NCBI GenBank assembly: GCA_028752905.1
Contig: JAQNBH010000005.1
Coordinates: forward strand, 5,940,502-6,004,501
DNA length: 64,000 bases
From: Cladorhizidae sp. MBARI D1340-BT2
Taxonomy: Eukaryota; Porifera; Demospongiae; Poecilosclerida; Cladorhizidae
Direction: 5' to 3'
Both the position numbers and the translations under genes were made by a program. Shown in pieces: positions 1 through 11,899 of this stretch. Numbering within the stretch: position 1 is the first letter of the stretch; every line of letters begins with the position of its first letter. The notes under the pieces are model-generated. The model searched no databases. It had not been told where the DNA came from and saw only the letters and a list, made by a program, of their open reading frames with translations.

Positions 1-210
1 GTGGTGCATCTACATGCATGTGTACTGTAGTGTGTATATATCTACATGCATGTGTGGTGAATATATCTACATGTACATGCATGTGTGGTGTATATATCGA
101 CATGCATGTGTGGTGTATATATACATGCATGTGTGGTGAATATATCTACATGTACATGTATATGTGGTATGTAAATCTACATGGACATGCATGCATGTGC
201 ATGGCATACC
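1..210. repeat. TG-rich minisatellite
   Basis: Imperfect tandem units of about 30 bases share the core CATGCATGTGTGGTG followed by TATATCTACATG. Short ORFs through it are Cys/His/Met-rich low-complexity products of the repeat, so no gene is called. Confidence 0.8.
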
Positions 211-429
211 TCCTGAAATGCGTGCCACTCTTCTGCAAAATGCTGGAATGCCAGATAATGTCCCACCAAAAAAAAGACTGCAATAGATAAAATATTGGTA
301 TGTGTAGATCAGCAATATACATACATACATACATACATACATGTACTCAAGCACAAAATTGACCACACATGCTAGGCAAGGACATCCAACGATCAAAGTT
401 GTTGACCCACATCTAGTAACCTACTTTGG

Positions 430-1206
430 CATCATCCAGTCCCAGTCCTAGCCCTAGCCCCCTACCACAAAGGATGCCTTAGCCCTGCCCTAGCCCCCTA
501 CCACTGCCACAAAGGATGCCCTAGCCCTGCCCTAGCCCCCTACCACTGCCACAAAGGATGCCTTAGCCCTGCCCTAGCCCTAGCCCCCCTACCACTGCCA
601 CAAAGAATGCCTTAGCCCTGCCCTGGCCCCCCTACCACTGCCACAAAGGATGCCCTAGCCCTGCCCTAGCCCCCTACCACTGCCACAAAGGATGCCTTAG
701 CCCTGCCCTAGCCCTAGCCCCCCTACCACTGCCACAAAGAATGCCTTAGCCCTGCCCTGGCCCCCCTACCACTGCCACAAAGGATGCCCTAGCCCCCTAC
801 CACTGCCACAAAGGATGCCCTAGCCCTGCCCTAGCCCCCTACCACTGCCACAAAGGATACCCTAGCCCTATCCCCCCTACCACTGCCACAAAGGATGCCC
901 TAGCCCTGCCCTAGCCCCCTACCACTGCCACAAAGGATGCCCTAGCCCTGCCCTAGCCCCCTACCACTGCCACAAAGGATACCCTAGCCCTAGCCCCCCT
1001 ACCACTGCCACAAAGAATGCCTTAGCCCTGCCCTGGCCCCCCTACCACTGCCACAAAGGATGCCCTAGCCCTGCCCTAGCCCCCCTACCACTGCCACAAA
1101 GGATGCCCTAGCCCTGCCCTAGCCCCCTACCACTGCCACAAAGGATGCCCTAGCCCTGCCCTAGCCCCCCTACCACTGCCACAAAGGATGCCCTAGCCCT
1201 AGCCAG
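430..1206. repeat. 42-bp C-rich minisatellite (CCCTAG-containing)
   Basis: About 18 units of roughly 42 bases alternate a CCCTAGCCCTGCCCTAGCCC block with the block TACCACTGCCACAAAGGATG. Some units lack one CCCTAG block. The CCCTAG/CTAGGG steps resemble telomeric repeats but are not canonical TTAGGG. The G-rich strand could form G-quadruplexes. Confidence 0.9.
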
Positions 1207-1640
1207 GATTACATGGGCAACAACTTTAAACCCATCGATGACCCCGGGAACAACCCTGCATAAGTACCATTGTTGTGCGGAGATGACCTACAGCCAGGAC
1301 TTCCACAGCTAAACATGAGCAGGCCTGGTCGCAACATGCACTTCTACATACCATTATTCAAGGAAAACATGCTAGACTACAGACATCATGTACCTGTGCA
1401 GGAAATACCACACAGTCCATTTTAAATGACTGTGCCATTTGGAAGGGAAAAAATGATGTCAATAATCAGGAATGCTTTCAGCAAAGCCGAGACTGCTCAC
1501 TAACACTTTGAACTCACAGATAGCAAATTACCTGAAATGCTCTCAGCTAAACCAGGCTAGCTGAATTCACAGTTTAGGGACAGTGGCATGGTAGGCGGAG
1601 TTTAGTTGTGTATATGACTTTTCAGTTATAGACAATAACA
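1207..1640. other. non-repetitive spacer, no gene recognised
   Basis: This is unique-looking sequence between two minisatellites. No long ORF, splice-flanked exon or RNA gene was recognised on either strand. Confidence 0.5.
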
Positions 1641-1970
1641 TTTCAGAACACACATCTGGATCAACATCACACTGGGTGGAGGCAGGTTGAAGTAGGTTGA
1701 TAATGGCTCTATGGGGACACACACTTGACTGCATCACAATGGGTTGAGGCAGGTTGAAGTAGGTGGATAATAGATCTAGGGGGACAGATACTGGACTGCA
1801 TCACACCGGCATCACACTGGGTTGAGGCAGGCTGAAGTAGGCTGACAATAGCTCTATGGGGACACACACTGGACCAACATCACACTGGGTTGAGGCAGGT
1901 TGAAGTAGGTTGACAATAGCTGTATGGGGACACACACTGGACCAACATCACACTGGGTTGAGGCAAGGTG
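1640..1970. repeat. 68-bp tandem repeat
   Basis: Four to five diverged units contain CATCACACTGGGTTGAGGCA, then GGTTGAAGTAGGTTGA and TATGGGGACACACAC. Clear unit starts are spaced 68 bases apart near 1,862 and 1,930. Confidence 0.8.
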
Positions 1971-2162
1971 AACTACAAGAGCAGTACAAGTCTTTCCATG
2001 ATCCAGTCAGTTCAACTGCTTCAGCAGCAAGTTCCTGGGCTACCAGTATCGTAAGGTTAGGGATCAGAGTGTTGTCTCAGTATTGCAGAACTGCACTACA
2101 CTTGCACAATATAGATCTTTCACTTTGACAGAGCTACTTGACAAACACAATATTGTCTTAGC

Positions 2163-2500
2163 AGCATGATGGAGGCCACAGGCCTCGATCAGAGACTTGT
2201 CTTAGCAGCCATGGAGGCCACAGACCTTGACCAGAGTCTTGTCTTAGCAGCCATGATGGAGGCCACAGGCCTCGATCAGAGTCTTGTCTTAGCAGCCATG
2301 ATGGAGGCCACAGACCTTGATCAGAGTTTTGTCTTAGCAGCCATGATGGAGGCCACAGGCCTTGATGATGATCAGAGTCTTGTCTTAGCAGCCATGGAGG
2401 CCACAGGCCTCGATCAGAGTCTTGTCTTAGCAGCCATGGAGGCCACAGACCTTGACCAGAGTCTTGTCTTAGCAGCCATGGAGGCCACAGGCCTTGTCAG
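2163..2500 (+). repeat. 42/45-bp repeat that keeps one open frame
   Basis: Eight units of 42 or 45 bases begin ATGATGGAGGCCACAGGCCT. Unit-length changes are all multiples of three, so one plus frame stays open from 2,166 to 2,597 with a peptide repeat of the type MEATGLDQSLVLAA. There is no splice-flanked extension or recognised domain. I treat it as a minisatellite, with a small chance of a coding repeat. Confidence 0.7.
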
Positions 2501-2739
2501 TGCATGTAAAGTAGGAAACAAAAGCGATGGTGACAAGAGGTATCTGTACCAGCATTGGCTACCACTTCTTGTTTTCTCACTACACTGGCATACGTAGCTC
2601 TGTAAGTCAGAACACATGTTGTTGTGGTCAGCTACGGCCTCCTTCAAAGACTAGGCAAGTTGCACAGGACAACTTCAGAGCTTACCAACAGCAGTTGTTT
2701 GCAATTCCATACAATGTTCTTTATCCCTTAGAAGCCACA

Positions 2740-2995
2740 CACATGCACACACACACCACTCCACATGCACACCACACATCACTCCACATGCACACGCACT
2801 ACTCCACACGCACACACACACATCATCACTCCACATGCACACACACATCACTCCACATGCACACCACACATCACTCCACATGCACCACTCCACACGCACA
2901 CCACACACATCACTCCACATGCACACACCACTCCACACGCACACAACACACTACTCCACATGCACACAACACACACACACCACACAACATACACA
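2740..2995. repeat. CA-rich low-complexity array
   Basis: Irregular CACTCCACATGCACAC units form a simple-sequence region. His/Thr-rich ORFs across it are artefacts. Confidence 0.85.
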
Positions 2996-3124
2996 CAGAG
3001 AGACAGTAGTTTTCACCTGGTCGTCTAGGTCTCTGCTGTTATTTGTTGTCACATGCATGTGTGGATTTATGAGCATATATGTGGGTTCTTTAATAGACCA
3101 GCCGATCACTTCCTTGCTGTAAGA

Positions 3125-3192
3125 GACACTGCTGCCGGCCCAGCTGCTGCTGCCGGCCCAGCTCTTGCTGCCGGCCCAGCTCTTGCTACCAT
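3125..3192. repeat. 21-bp GC-rich repeat
   Basis: Three units of GCTGCCGGCCCAGCTCTTGC lie in an otherwise AT-rich spacer. Confidence 0.75.
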
Positions 3193-3292
3193 GTTCCAGC
3201 TGGTATTTCATGGGCGCTAAGATTGTTGACTATTTTACCCAATTATGTTTTCTCTATTTTTTTCTCGTCAGAGAGACCTTCAGAATGCCTTG

Positions 3293-3560
3293 GCACTGAA
3301 GTAGTACTGGGGTTGTTATGTCTGGAGCCAGGGTAGGAAGTTGGTACTGAGGTTGTTAGTCTGGACCTAGGGGGGAAGTTGGTACTGAGGTTGTTAGTCT
3401 GGACCTAGGGCGGGAAGTTGGTACTGAGGTTGTTAGTCTGGACCTAGGGGGGAAGTTTGGTACTGAGGTTGTTAGTCTTGACCTAGGGCGGGAAGTTGGT
3501 ACTGAGGTTGTTAGTCTGGTCCAAGGGCAGGAAGTTGGAACTGAAGTTGGAACTGAAGGT
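3293..3560. repeat. 40-bp minisatellite
   Basis: About six units contain GGTACTGAGGTTGTTAGTCT followed by GGACCTAGGGCGGGAAGT. Confidence 0.85.
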
Positions 3561-4383
3561 AGGAAGTTTTGTGAGGCATAAAAAGCAGAAGTTAGAACCT
3601 TGAAGACAAATTTTACAGTTTTGACATAGCTATGACTGCTGGTTTACTACCTTAGCGAAGGATTAAAGGAACAATGGAATGTTTTTAGAACAATAAAGAC
3701 ATAAGAGAAGCTCACAAACTGAGTGATTGCCAACATCCATTTTTGGCATATCTGTGTCCATTTTGAAAAGTGTGTCTACCTAATATGGAGAGTGGTACCA
3801 CACTCTCTAATAGGCGATGTCTATAATATGACAAATGCTAGAGTCTTCCAATGCCTAGATATGAGACACAGTGAAACTTCCATCAAAAGTGCAAAATCAG
3901 AAATCCAGGAGGAAAAAAAAGCATCCCTATACAAGATCTCCATAAGGCTCACTGTTAATCTCACTGGTTATAGGTGTAAGCATATCAACGATACATTTCC
4001 CCTTGAGTCTGGGACCTCAGCTTCACAAATTTGCGAGGTCACTAGATTCCCAACATCCCATTGCCTGAGATGGCCATGGATACTTGGGATTCTTCATGTA
4101 ACTCTGTGTTGCTATGAGCATGGCCAGTAGTAATGATGTGTAAAGAATGTTTGATGAATGTGTGAATTTCATATTTCACACATTAGCCAATTTCTATCGC
4201 TCGTGATGAAGCCTAGAGCATACGCCAAATGTAGGAGAGTGAGGTCCCGACTTAGACTACATGTGGTATTGGTGTGGTTAAACCTACACCCACAATTTTG
4301 GTGTCGAGACGAAACACACAGCTAGAATCTTGATATCAGGATCGACCGAAGTCGAGACAGCCTATAGCTGGTCAAGTTGTTAT

Positions 4384-4500
4384 AATGATAATGCCTCGTT
4401 CCATAAAAAAACTAGGGAGCTGATAGAATCTGTAGGATGCAAGGTGCTTTTCTTGCCACCGTATTCACCAGATTTGAATCCTATAGAGGAATTAATATAA
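4384..4500 (+). pseudogene. Tc1/IS630-type DDE transposase fragment
   Basis: A 39-codon stretch ending in TAA reads NDNASFHKK... followed by LPPYSPDLNPIEELI. This matches the second and third catalytic-acid region of Tc1/mariner-IS630 transposases, with Asp in DNA(S/P)FHKK and Glu in PDLNPIEE. No intact upstream catalytic domain is visible in frame, and the ORF at 3,723-4,130 just upstream shows no transposase motif I recognise. It is a dead remnant of a DNA transposon. Confidence 0.75.
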
Positions 4501-4644
4501 ACCATGAGCCATGGAGCTCAATAGCAGGGGCACACATTTTCCTCCTAGGTTTCAATTTTGCACTTTCGACGGCCTGAGAAACATGATCTCTACTGTCACT
4601 AGCAGCCGGTCTTTACATATGTACTTACATATTAAATAAAATAG

Positions 4645-4917
4645 TTGGAGTTGGAGTTAGCATCTAATATAGATCATACGACATGTAGTCTTAGTGGCAG
4701 CGGCGGTGAAAGCACTCGCTGGTCTTGCTCCCACCACAAGGGAGTGATTAGAGTGTGGCATTTGTCAAATGCTGCTGACAGTGAGAAGCAGTCTCCCAGG
4801 GAAGAGCTATGTGGAAATGGAGGCATTGCTAGCATGATCCAGGTCTCCTGGACACCATCGTCTGCCACCAAGAAGAAGCTACCAACGGAAAGATGGTCTA
4901 ACCTCACACAGCTCTAA
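4645..4917 (+). CDS. possible orphan exon, function unknown
   Basis: A 90-codon plus-strand ORF has non-repetitive, gene-like composition. It includes a stretch reading WSCSHHKGVIRVWHLS that loosely recalls a WD40 strand, and it ends at a stop at 4,915-4,917. I could not find partner exons with matching phase nearby, and the antisense strand is also open here. It may be a terminal exon or chance. Confidence 0.25.
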   Translation: MELELASNIDHTTCSLSGSGGESTRWSCSHHKGVIRVWHLSNAADSEKQSPREELCGNGGIASMIQVSWTPSSATKKKLPTERWSNLTQL

Positions 4918-5150
4918 ACAATCTGTACTCAAGGGGGGAGGAGTGGGGGGGAAACTGCTTGGTGATGAGATATCTATGCAGTAGCATATAGAGATGGCAA
5001 ATATCTCCTCCCAGAGCCGACAGTTCCATCCTTCACTTTAACCTATTAAGTCTACATGAGTAATCCTAATCCTACATGGATCAACGTCTACAGGGGTAAT
5101 GTAAGCCTACAGGGGTAAGCCTATACGGGTAAGCCCTTAGGGGTCCTAGC

Positions 5151-5490
5151 CTACGCTGTCCATGCAAGACCATGCTGACAGATGCATGGGGAAGTGTTGG
5201 TCTCAGTCCCTGCAAGACCATGCTGACAGATGCATGGGGAAGTGTTGGTCTTAGTCCCTGCAAGACCATGCTGACAGATGCATGGGGAAGTGTTGGTATC
5301 AGTCCATGCAAGACCATGCTGACAGATGCATGGGGAAGTGTTGGACTCAGTCCCTGCAAGACCATGCTGACAGATGCATGGGGAAGTGTTGGACTCAGTC
5401 CCTGCAAGACCATGCTGACAGATGCATGGGGAAGTGTTGGTATCAGTCCCTGCAAGACCATGCTGACAGATGCATGGGGAAGTATGCCTG
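5151..5490. repeat. 48-bp minisatellite, about 7 units
   Basis: Units begin GCAAGACCATGCTGACAGAT and differ mainly in a CTC/CTT/ATC triplet. Because 48 is a multiple of three, several frames on both strands remain open across it. Confidence 0.9.
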
Positions 5491-5530
5491 CAGAAGGCTT
5501 CTGTTTTATTTACGGCAATACTCACCAAAC

Positions 5531-5552
5531 AGGGGGGGGGGGGGGGGGGGGG
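5531..5552. repeat. poly(G) tract
   Basis: A run of about 22 G. It will be hard to sequence or assemble accurately. Confidence 0.9.
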
Positions 5553-5892
5553 AACAGGTTTTTGCTTCCCTGCTAGTTAAGATCTCTACACGACATAAAC
5601 ACTGGAAAAGAAAAGTGCTAAGTGGATTCATGATGCCATATGGTGACTTCCATAAGTCGCACATTAAAACTACCACTCTGTTCGGCAAGACCATGACTGT
5701 TGTTGCTGTCCTTGCCTGGTTGCCATGGGACTCAGGATGTTGAGATGAGGAGGAGAATACAAGAAGGACAGAGAGTTGAGGGCTAAGAGAGCTCATGGCA
5801 GGAGGCTTGCCATGGACACAGACAGAGAATGCTGTCTCCATAAGCCCCACTGTAAATTACTTGAGAGCCATACCAATGCCATTACAGAAAAC

Positions 5893-6030
5893 ACACTACA
5901 AATTGGATGACCGCATTTTTCTCTGTGAACAATCTCAATCTCATTTGTGGAGTCCTCTGCTTTCAAAAATCCATCATTCTTCACATTCTTCAAGCTGCTC
6001 CTTGCCCTCAGGGTGCTGCAAACTAGCTAT
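5893..6030 (-). CDS. possible minus-strand exon, function unknown
   Basis: On the minus strand a pyrimidine-bearing TTTGCAG acceptor near 6,030 is followed by an open stretch reading TLRARSSLKNVKND... to ...HREKCGHPIC, with normal amino-acid composition. The candidate donor (TTTGTAG) is weak and no neighbouring exon was identified. Offered only as a candidate. Confidence 0.2.
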
Positions 6031-6194
6031 AGTACAGAGGTTGTCCCTGTCGTTCGTTGCATAAGCACTGTAGCTAAAAAATAATTTAATAAAATAATAA
6101 AAATGCTCGAGCATACCCAGAAATACTTCAGCTGCACAATCAGTAATTGATTCAGCAAGGCATTCAATCGGACAGACAGCTAGTCATCCATTAT

Positions 6195-6470
6195 CCATCC
6201 ATCCCTCCAATCCAACTCATCAAGCAATCCATCAAGCCATCCGTCCATCCATCCATCCACACACATCCATCCACACACATCCATCCATCCACATACATCC
6301 ATCCACACACATCCATCCACACACATCCACACACACACATCCATCCACACACATCCATCCACACACATCCATCCACCCACACACATCCATCCACACACAT
6401 CCATCCACACACATCCATCCACACACATCCATCCACACACATCCATCCACACACATCCATCCATCCATCA
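6195..6470. repeat. CATC/CACA simple repeat
   Basis: CATCCATCCACACACATC-type units. The long Cys/Met/Trp or His/Pro ORFs here are repeat translations. Confidence 0.9.
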
Positions 6471-6552
6471 AGCCATGGATATGCCATAGCTTTGTCAACA
6501 ACCAGCCACAGTAAATACTGGTAACTAGTTCCTCAGCTGCTATGCCTGTACC

Positions 6553-6690
6553 TATGCATGCACCTCCTGCATGCACCATGCACCTCCTGCGTGCACCATG
6601 CACCACCTGCATGCACCATGCACCTCCTGCGTGCACCATGCACCTCCTGCGTGCACCAGGCACCTAGGGCACCAGGCACCTAGGGCACCT
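6553..6690. repeat. 20-bp minisatellite
   Basis: About six units of GTGCACCATGCACCTCCTGC, closing with two copies of GCACCTAGGGCACCAG-like sequence. Confidence 0.85.
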
Positions 6691-6759
6691 TTTTTGTTTA
6701 GTTTGCTTTGTTTTCGGTATACACTACGGGTCATGGCGGCAGCTCTAGCTGGGGGCTAG

Positions 6760-7290
6760 TTCTGGGTTGCTGAGTGTTATTACAAGTCTGGATACTGAAG
6801 TGGTGGTTACAACAAGTCTGGGTTGCTGAGTGTTAATACAACAAGTCTGGGTTGTTGAAGTGGTGGTTACAACAAGTCTGGGTTGCTGAGTGTTATTACA
6901 ACAAGTCTGGGTTGCTGAAGTGTGGTTACAACAAGTCTGGGTTTCTGAAGTGGTGGTTACAACAAGTCTCGGTTGCTGAGTGTTATTACAACAAGTCTGG
7001 GTTGCTGAGTGTTATTACAACAAGTCTGGGTTGCTGAAGTGGTGGTTACAACAAGTCTGGGCTGCTGAGTGTTATTACAACAAGTCTGGGTTGCTGAAGT
7101 GGTGGTTACAACAAGTCTGGGTTGCTGAAGTGGTGGTTACAACAAGTCTGGGTTGCTGAAGTGGTGGTTACAACAAGTCTGGGTTGCTGAAGTGGTGGTT
7201 ACGACAACTCTGGGTTACTGAGTGGTTACACCAAGTCTGGGTTGCTGAGTGTTATTACAACAAGTCTGGGTTACTGAAGTGGTCATTTTG
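6760..7290. repeat. 29-33-bp minisatellite, about 17 units
   Basis: Units have the core TACAACAAGTCTGGGTTGCT followed by GAAGTGGTGGT or GAGTGTTAT, two interleaved unit types. Confidence 0.85.
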
Positions 7291-7299
7291 ATAATTCTG

Positions 7300-8080
7300 G
7301 CCTGCTTGATGATCTCAGCACACACATGCAAGAAGCTGCTTGATGACCTCAGCACACACATGCAAGAAGCTCTTGGTATTTGCAATTCGTTTGTGCTAGT
7401 TACTTGAGACATCTGGACTAGACAGGAATACATTCCAGGTCAACCACACCCTGCATATTGATAAGAGCCATTTTAAGCCGAGTTTACAATAAGTGCAAGT
7501 TTCCTTTTTTATGATAAAGACTTGAGTTCCATTCTAGCATTGACGACCATCATCCGACTCGAGTTCCATTCTAGCATTCGAGTTCCATTCTAGCATTGAC
7601 GACATACCCAACTTGAGTTCCTTCTAGCACTGATGAGCATAGTCCAGTATGAACTTGCGACACATTGAACCCCCCTTTAGGGAAATAAACTTGGGACACA
7701 TTGAACCCCCTTTAGGGAAATGTTCATTAAGATATTCAACCATCTTGCTCCTGAGGACAGCAAAGACTCCTCGGAAGCTCCAAATCTTTTTTGGTAAGGG
7801 GGAGGGGGGGGGGGGGGAGAAATATTTGGTGTGCCTGAAATTATTTTCTCTGCCCATTTGTACTTGCTAATAATAGTATAATCATCTGTATTACTTCTCC
7901 AGTCCTGGGGGGAGGGGGATCCAGGGCTGTGTACAAGAGTGGATGTGAATAATAATCTAATTGAGGTGGCTTTAGAAGGGGCATGCCCACCTCATACATA
8001 GCTGATCTCGACTTGCTGGAGTTTCCGTGGCTTTGGGGGTCAAAGCTTTCTGAGAAAACTCCACTGCTTGCAAACCGATG
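7300..8080. other. spacer with short duplications, no gene
   Basis: Contains a 2-copy repeat at 7,303-7,372 (GCTTGATGACCTCAGCACAC), copies of GAGTTCCATTCTAGCATT at 7,525-7,620, a 2-copy GACACATTGAACCCC repeat at 7,659-7,720, and a G tract near 7,805. No gene was recognised. Confidence 0.6.
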
Positions 8081-8084
8081 AGTG

Positions 8085-9213
8085 ATGGCAGACATTGTGA
8101 GTGATGGCAGACATTGTGAGTGATGGCAGACATTGTGAGTGATGGCAGACATTGTGAGTGATGGCAGACATTGTGAGTGATGGCAGACACTGTGAGTGAT
8201 GGCAGACATTGTGAGTGATGGCAGACATTGTGAGTGATGGCAGACATTGTGAGTGATGGCAGACATTGTGAGTGATGGCAGACATTGTGAGTGATGGCAG
8301 ACACTGTGAGTGATGGCAGACACTGTGAGTGATGGCAGACACTGTGAGTGATGGCAGACACTGTGAGTGATGGCAGACACTGTGAGTGATGGCAGACACT
8401 GTGAGTGATGGCAGACACTGTGAGTGATGGCAGACACTGTGAGTGATGGCAGACACTGTGAGTGATGGCAGACATTGTGAGTGATGGCAGACATTGTGAG
8501 TGATGGCAGACATTGTGAGTGATGGCAGACATTGTGAGTGATGGCAGACACTGTGAGTGATGGCAGACACTGTGAGTGATGGCAGACACTGTGAGTGATG
8601 GCAGACACTGTGAGTGATGGCAGACACTGTGAGTGATGGCAGACACTGTGAGTGATGGCAGACACTGTGAGTGATGGCAGACACTGTGAGTGATGACAGA
8701 CACTGTGAGTGATGGTAGACATTGTGAGTGATGGCAGACACTGTGAGTGATGGCAGACACTGTGAGTGATGGCAGACATTGTGAGGGATGGCAGACATTG
8801 TGAGTGATGGCAGACATTGTGAGTGATGGCAGACACTGTGAGTGATGGCAGACACTGTGAGTGATGGCAGACACTGTGAGTGATGGCAGACATTGTGAGT
8901 GATGGCAGACATTGTGAGTGATGGCAGACATTGTGAGTGATGGCAGACATTGTGAGTGATGGCAGACATTGTGAGTGATGGCAGACATTGTGAGTGATGG
9001 CAGACATTGTGAGTGATGGCAGACATTGTGAGTGATGACAGACATTGTGAGTGATGGCAGACATTGTGAGTGATGGCAGACATTGTGAGTGATGGCAGAC
9101 ACTGTGAGTGATGGCAGACACTGTGAGTGATGGCAGACACTGTGAGTGATGGCAGACATTGTGAGTGATGGCAGACATTGTGAGTGATGGCAGACATTGT
9201 GAGTGATGGCAGA
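8085..9213. repeat. 19-bp minisatellite, about 59 units
   Basis: The unit TGAGTGATGGCAGACATTG has a single common variant position (ACATTG or ACACTG). Variants occur in runs rather than at random. All three minus frames are open, giving spurious ORFs over 380 codons. Confidence 0.95.
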
Positions 9214-10275
9214 CAAACTTATTAGTGGGAAGACAAACTCATTAGTGATGGCAGGCACATTCATTAGTGATGGCAGGCACATTCATTAGTGATGGCAGGC
9301 ACATTCATTGGTGATGGCAGGCACATTCATTGGTGATGGCAGGCACATTCATTGGTGATGGCAGGCACATTCATTGGTGATGGCAGGCACATTCATTGGT
9401 GATGGCAGGCACATTCATTGGTGATGGCAGGCACATTCATTGGTGATATTAGTGATGGCAGGCACATTCATTAGTGATGGCAGGCACATTCATTAGTGAT
9501 GGCAGGCACATTCATTGGTGATGGCAGGCACATTCATTGGTGATGGCAGGCACATTCATTGGTGATGGCAGGCACATTCATTGGTGATGGCAGGCACATT
9601 CATTGGTGATGGCAGGCACATTCATTGGTGATGGCAGGCACATTCATTGGTGATGGCAGGCACATTCATTGGTGATGGCAGGCACATTCATTGGTGATGG
9701 CAGGCACATTCATTGGTGATGGCAGGCACATTCATTGGTGATGGCAGGCACATTCATTGGTGATGGCAGGCACATTCATTGGTGATGGCAGGCACATTCA
9801 TTAGTGATGGCAGGCACATTCATTAGTGATGGCAGGCACATTCATTAGTGATGGCAGGCACATTCATTAGTGATGGCAGGCACATTCATTAGTGATGGCA
9901 GGCACATTCATTAGTGATGGCAGGCACATTCATTAGTGATGGCAGGCACATTCATTAGTGATGGCAGGCACATTCATTAGTGATGGCAGACACATCATTA
10001 GTGATGGCAGACACATCATTAGTGATGGCAGACACACTAGTGATGGCTCTGAGTGATGGATGACACTCATTAGTGATGGCAGATAAACTCATGAGTGATG
10101 GCAGTTAAACTTATATGGCAGACACATTCATTAGTGATGGCAGACACATTCATTAGTGATGGCAGACACATTCATTAGTGATGGCAGACACATTCATTAG
10201 TGATGGCAGACACATTCATTAGTGATGGCTCTGAGTGATGGAAGACACAGTCATTAGTGATGGCAGATAAACTTA
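9214..10275. repeat. 22-bp minisatellite related to the preceding array
   Basis: About 45 units of ATTCATTAGTGATGGCAGGC with AC added, in TTAGTG and TTGGTG versions. The shared GTGATGGCAG core shows it evolved from, or with, the adjacent 19-bp array. The last 250 bases are degenerate. Confidence 0.95.
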
Positions 10276-10555
10276 ATATTACCATAGGACATAAAATTCT
10301 CAGTCCTGTATCTGCAAAAAAAATCTTGAAAACCGAACTTCACAGTTTGAACATTTCAGGGTCTTCTGGTTTATTACACTAGCCAAGGCACTCTGGGGTA
10401 TTTCTGAACCAAACATCAATAATACCATTTTATATCCCCCAAAAATGCAAGTGAGTTTTAGCTGAATTGAAGGCTTTATTTGGGAGGGTTTGGAAACCTT
10501 TATTGTATATTAGTGAGCGGTACTGACTGCTAGTCCTGGAGACCTAGTTAATATC
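10276..10555. other. unique spacer, no gene recognised
   Basis: AT-rich sequence between two arrays. Nothing recognised on either strand. Confidence 0.5.
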
Positions 10556-11898
10556 CAGGGTGTGTGTCCAGGGTGTGTGCCCAGGGTGTGTGCCCAGGGT
10601 GTGTGTCCAGGGTGTGTGCCCAGGGTGTGTGTCCAGGGTGTGTGTCCAGGGTGTGTGTCCAGGGTGTGTGCCCAGGGTGTGTGTCCAGGGTGTGTGTCCA
10701 GGGTGTGTGTCCAGGGTGTGTGTCCAGGGTGTGTGCCCAGGGTGTGTGCCCAGGGTGTGTGTCCAGGGTGTGTGTCCAGGGTGTGTGCCCAGGGTGTGTG
10801 CCCAGGGTGTGTGCCCAGGGTGTGTGCCCAGGGTGTGTGTCCAGGGTGTGTGCCCAGGGTGTGTGCCCAGGGTGTGTGTCCAGGGTGTGTGTCCAGGGTG
10901 TGTGTCCAGGGTGTGTGTCCAGGGTGTGTGTCCAGGGTGTGTGTCCAGGGTGTGTGTCCAGGGTGTGTGCCCAGGGTGTGTGTCCAGGGTGTGTGTCCAG
11001 GGTGTGTGCCCAGGGTGTGTGTCCAGGGTGTGTGTCCAGGGTGTGTGCCCAGGGTGTGTGTCCAGGGTGTGTCCAGGGTGTGTGTCCAGGGTGTGTGTCC
11101 AGGGTGTGTGCCCAGGGTGTGTGTCCAGGGTGTGTGCCCAGGGTGTGTGCCCAGGGTGTGTGTCCAGGGTGTGTGTCCAGGGTGTGTGTCCAGGGTGTGT
11201 GTCCAGGGTGTGTGCCCAGGGTGTGTGTCCAGGGTGTGTGTCCAGGGTGTGTGTCCAGGGTGTGTGTCCAGGGTGTGTGTCCAGGGTGTCTGTCCAGGGT
11301 GTGTGTCCAGGGTGTGTGCCCAGGGTGTGTGCCCAGGGTGTGTGCCCAGGGTGTGTGTCCAGGGTGTGTGTCCAGGGTGTGTGCCCAGGGTGTGTGTCCA
11401 GGGTGTGTGTCCAGGGTGTGTGCCCAGGGTGTGTGTCCAGGGTGTGTCCAGGGTGTGTGTCCAGGGTGTGTGTCCAGGGTGTGTGCCCAGGGTGTGTGTC
11501 CAGGGTGTGTGCCCAGGGTGTGTGCCCAGGGTGTGTGCCCAGGGTGTGTGTCCAGGGTGTGTGTCCAGGGTGTGTGTCCAGGGTGTGTGTCCAGGGTGTG
11601 TGTCCAGGGTGTGTGTCCAGGGTGTGTGCCCAGGGTGTGTGTCCAGGGTGTGTGTCCAGGGTGTGTGTCCAGGGTGTGTGTCCAGGGTGTGTGTCCAGGG
11701 TGTGTGTCCAGGGTGTGTGCCCAGGGTGTCTGCCCAGGGTGTGTGCCCAGGGTGTGTGCCCAGGGGGTGTGTCCAGGGTGTGTGTCCAGGGTGTGTGTCC
11801 AGGGTGTGTGTCCAGGGTGTGTGTCCAGGGTGTGTGCCCAGGGTGTGTGTCCAGGGTGTGTGCCCAGGGTGTGTGCCCAGGGTGTGTGCCCAGGGTGT
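10556..11898. repeat. 13-bp minisatellite, about 103 units
   Basis: Units are GGGTGTGTGTCCA or GGGTGTGTGCCCA. With a 13-bp unit and no stop in any phase, all three plus frames and one minus frame stay open for 450-500 codons. There is no start context, splice site or domain, so no protein is called. Confidence 0.95.
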
Positions 11899-11899
11899 G

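Noticed and set aside
6147..6663. His/Pro and Cys/Trp/Met-rich ORFs
   Set aside because: Simple-repeat translations of CATCCATCCACACACA units.
7841..9282. Minus-strand ORFs of 385-445 codons
   Set aside because: They are translations of the 19-bp array, open in all three frames, with no domain or splice context.
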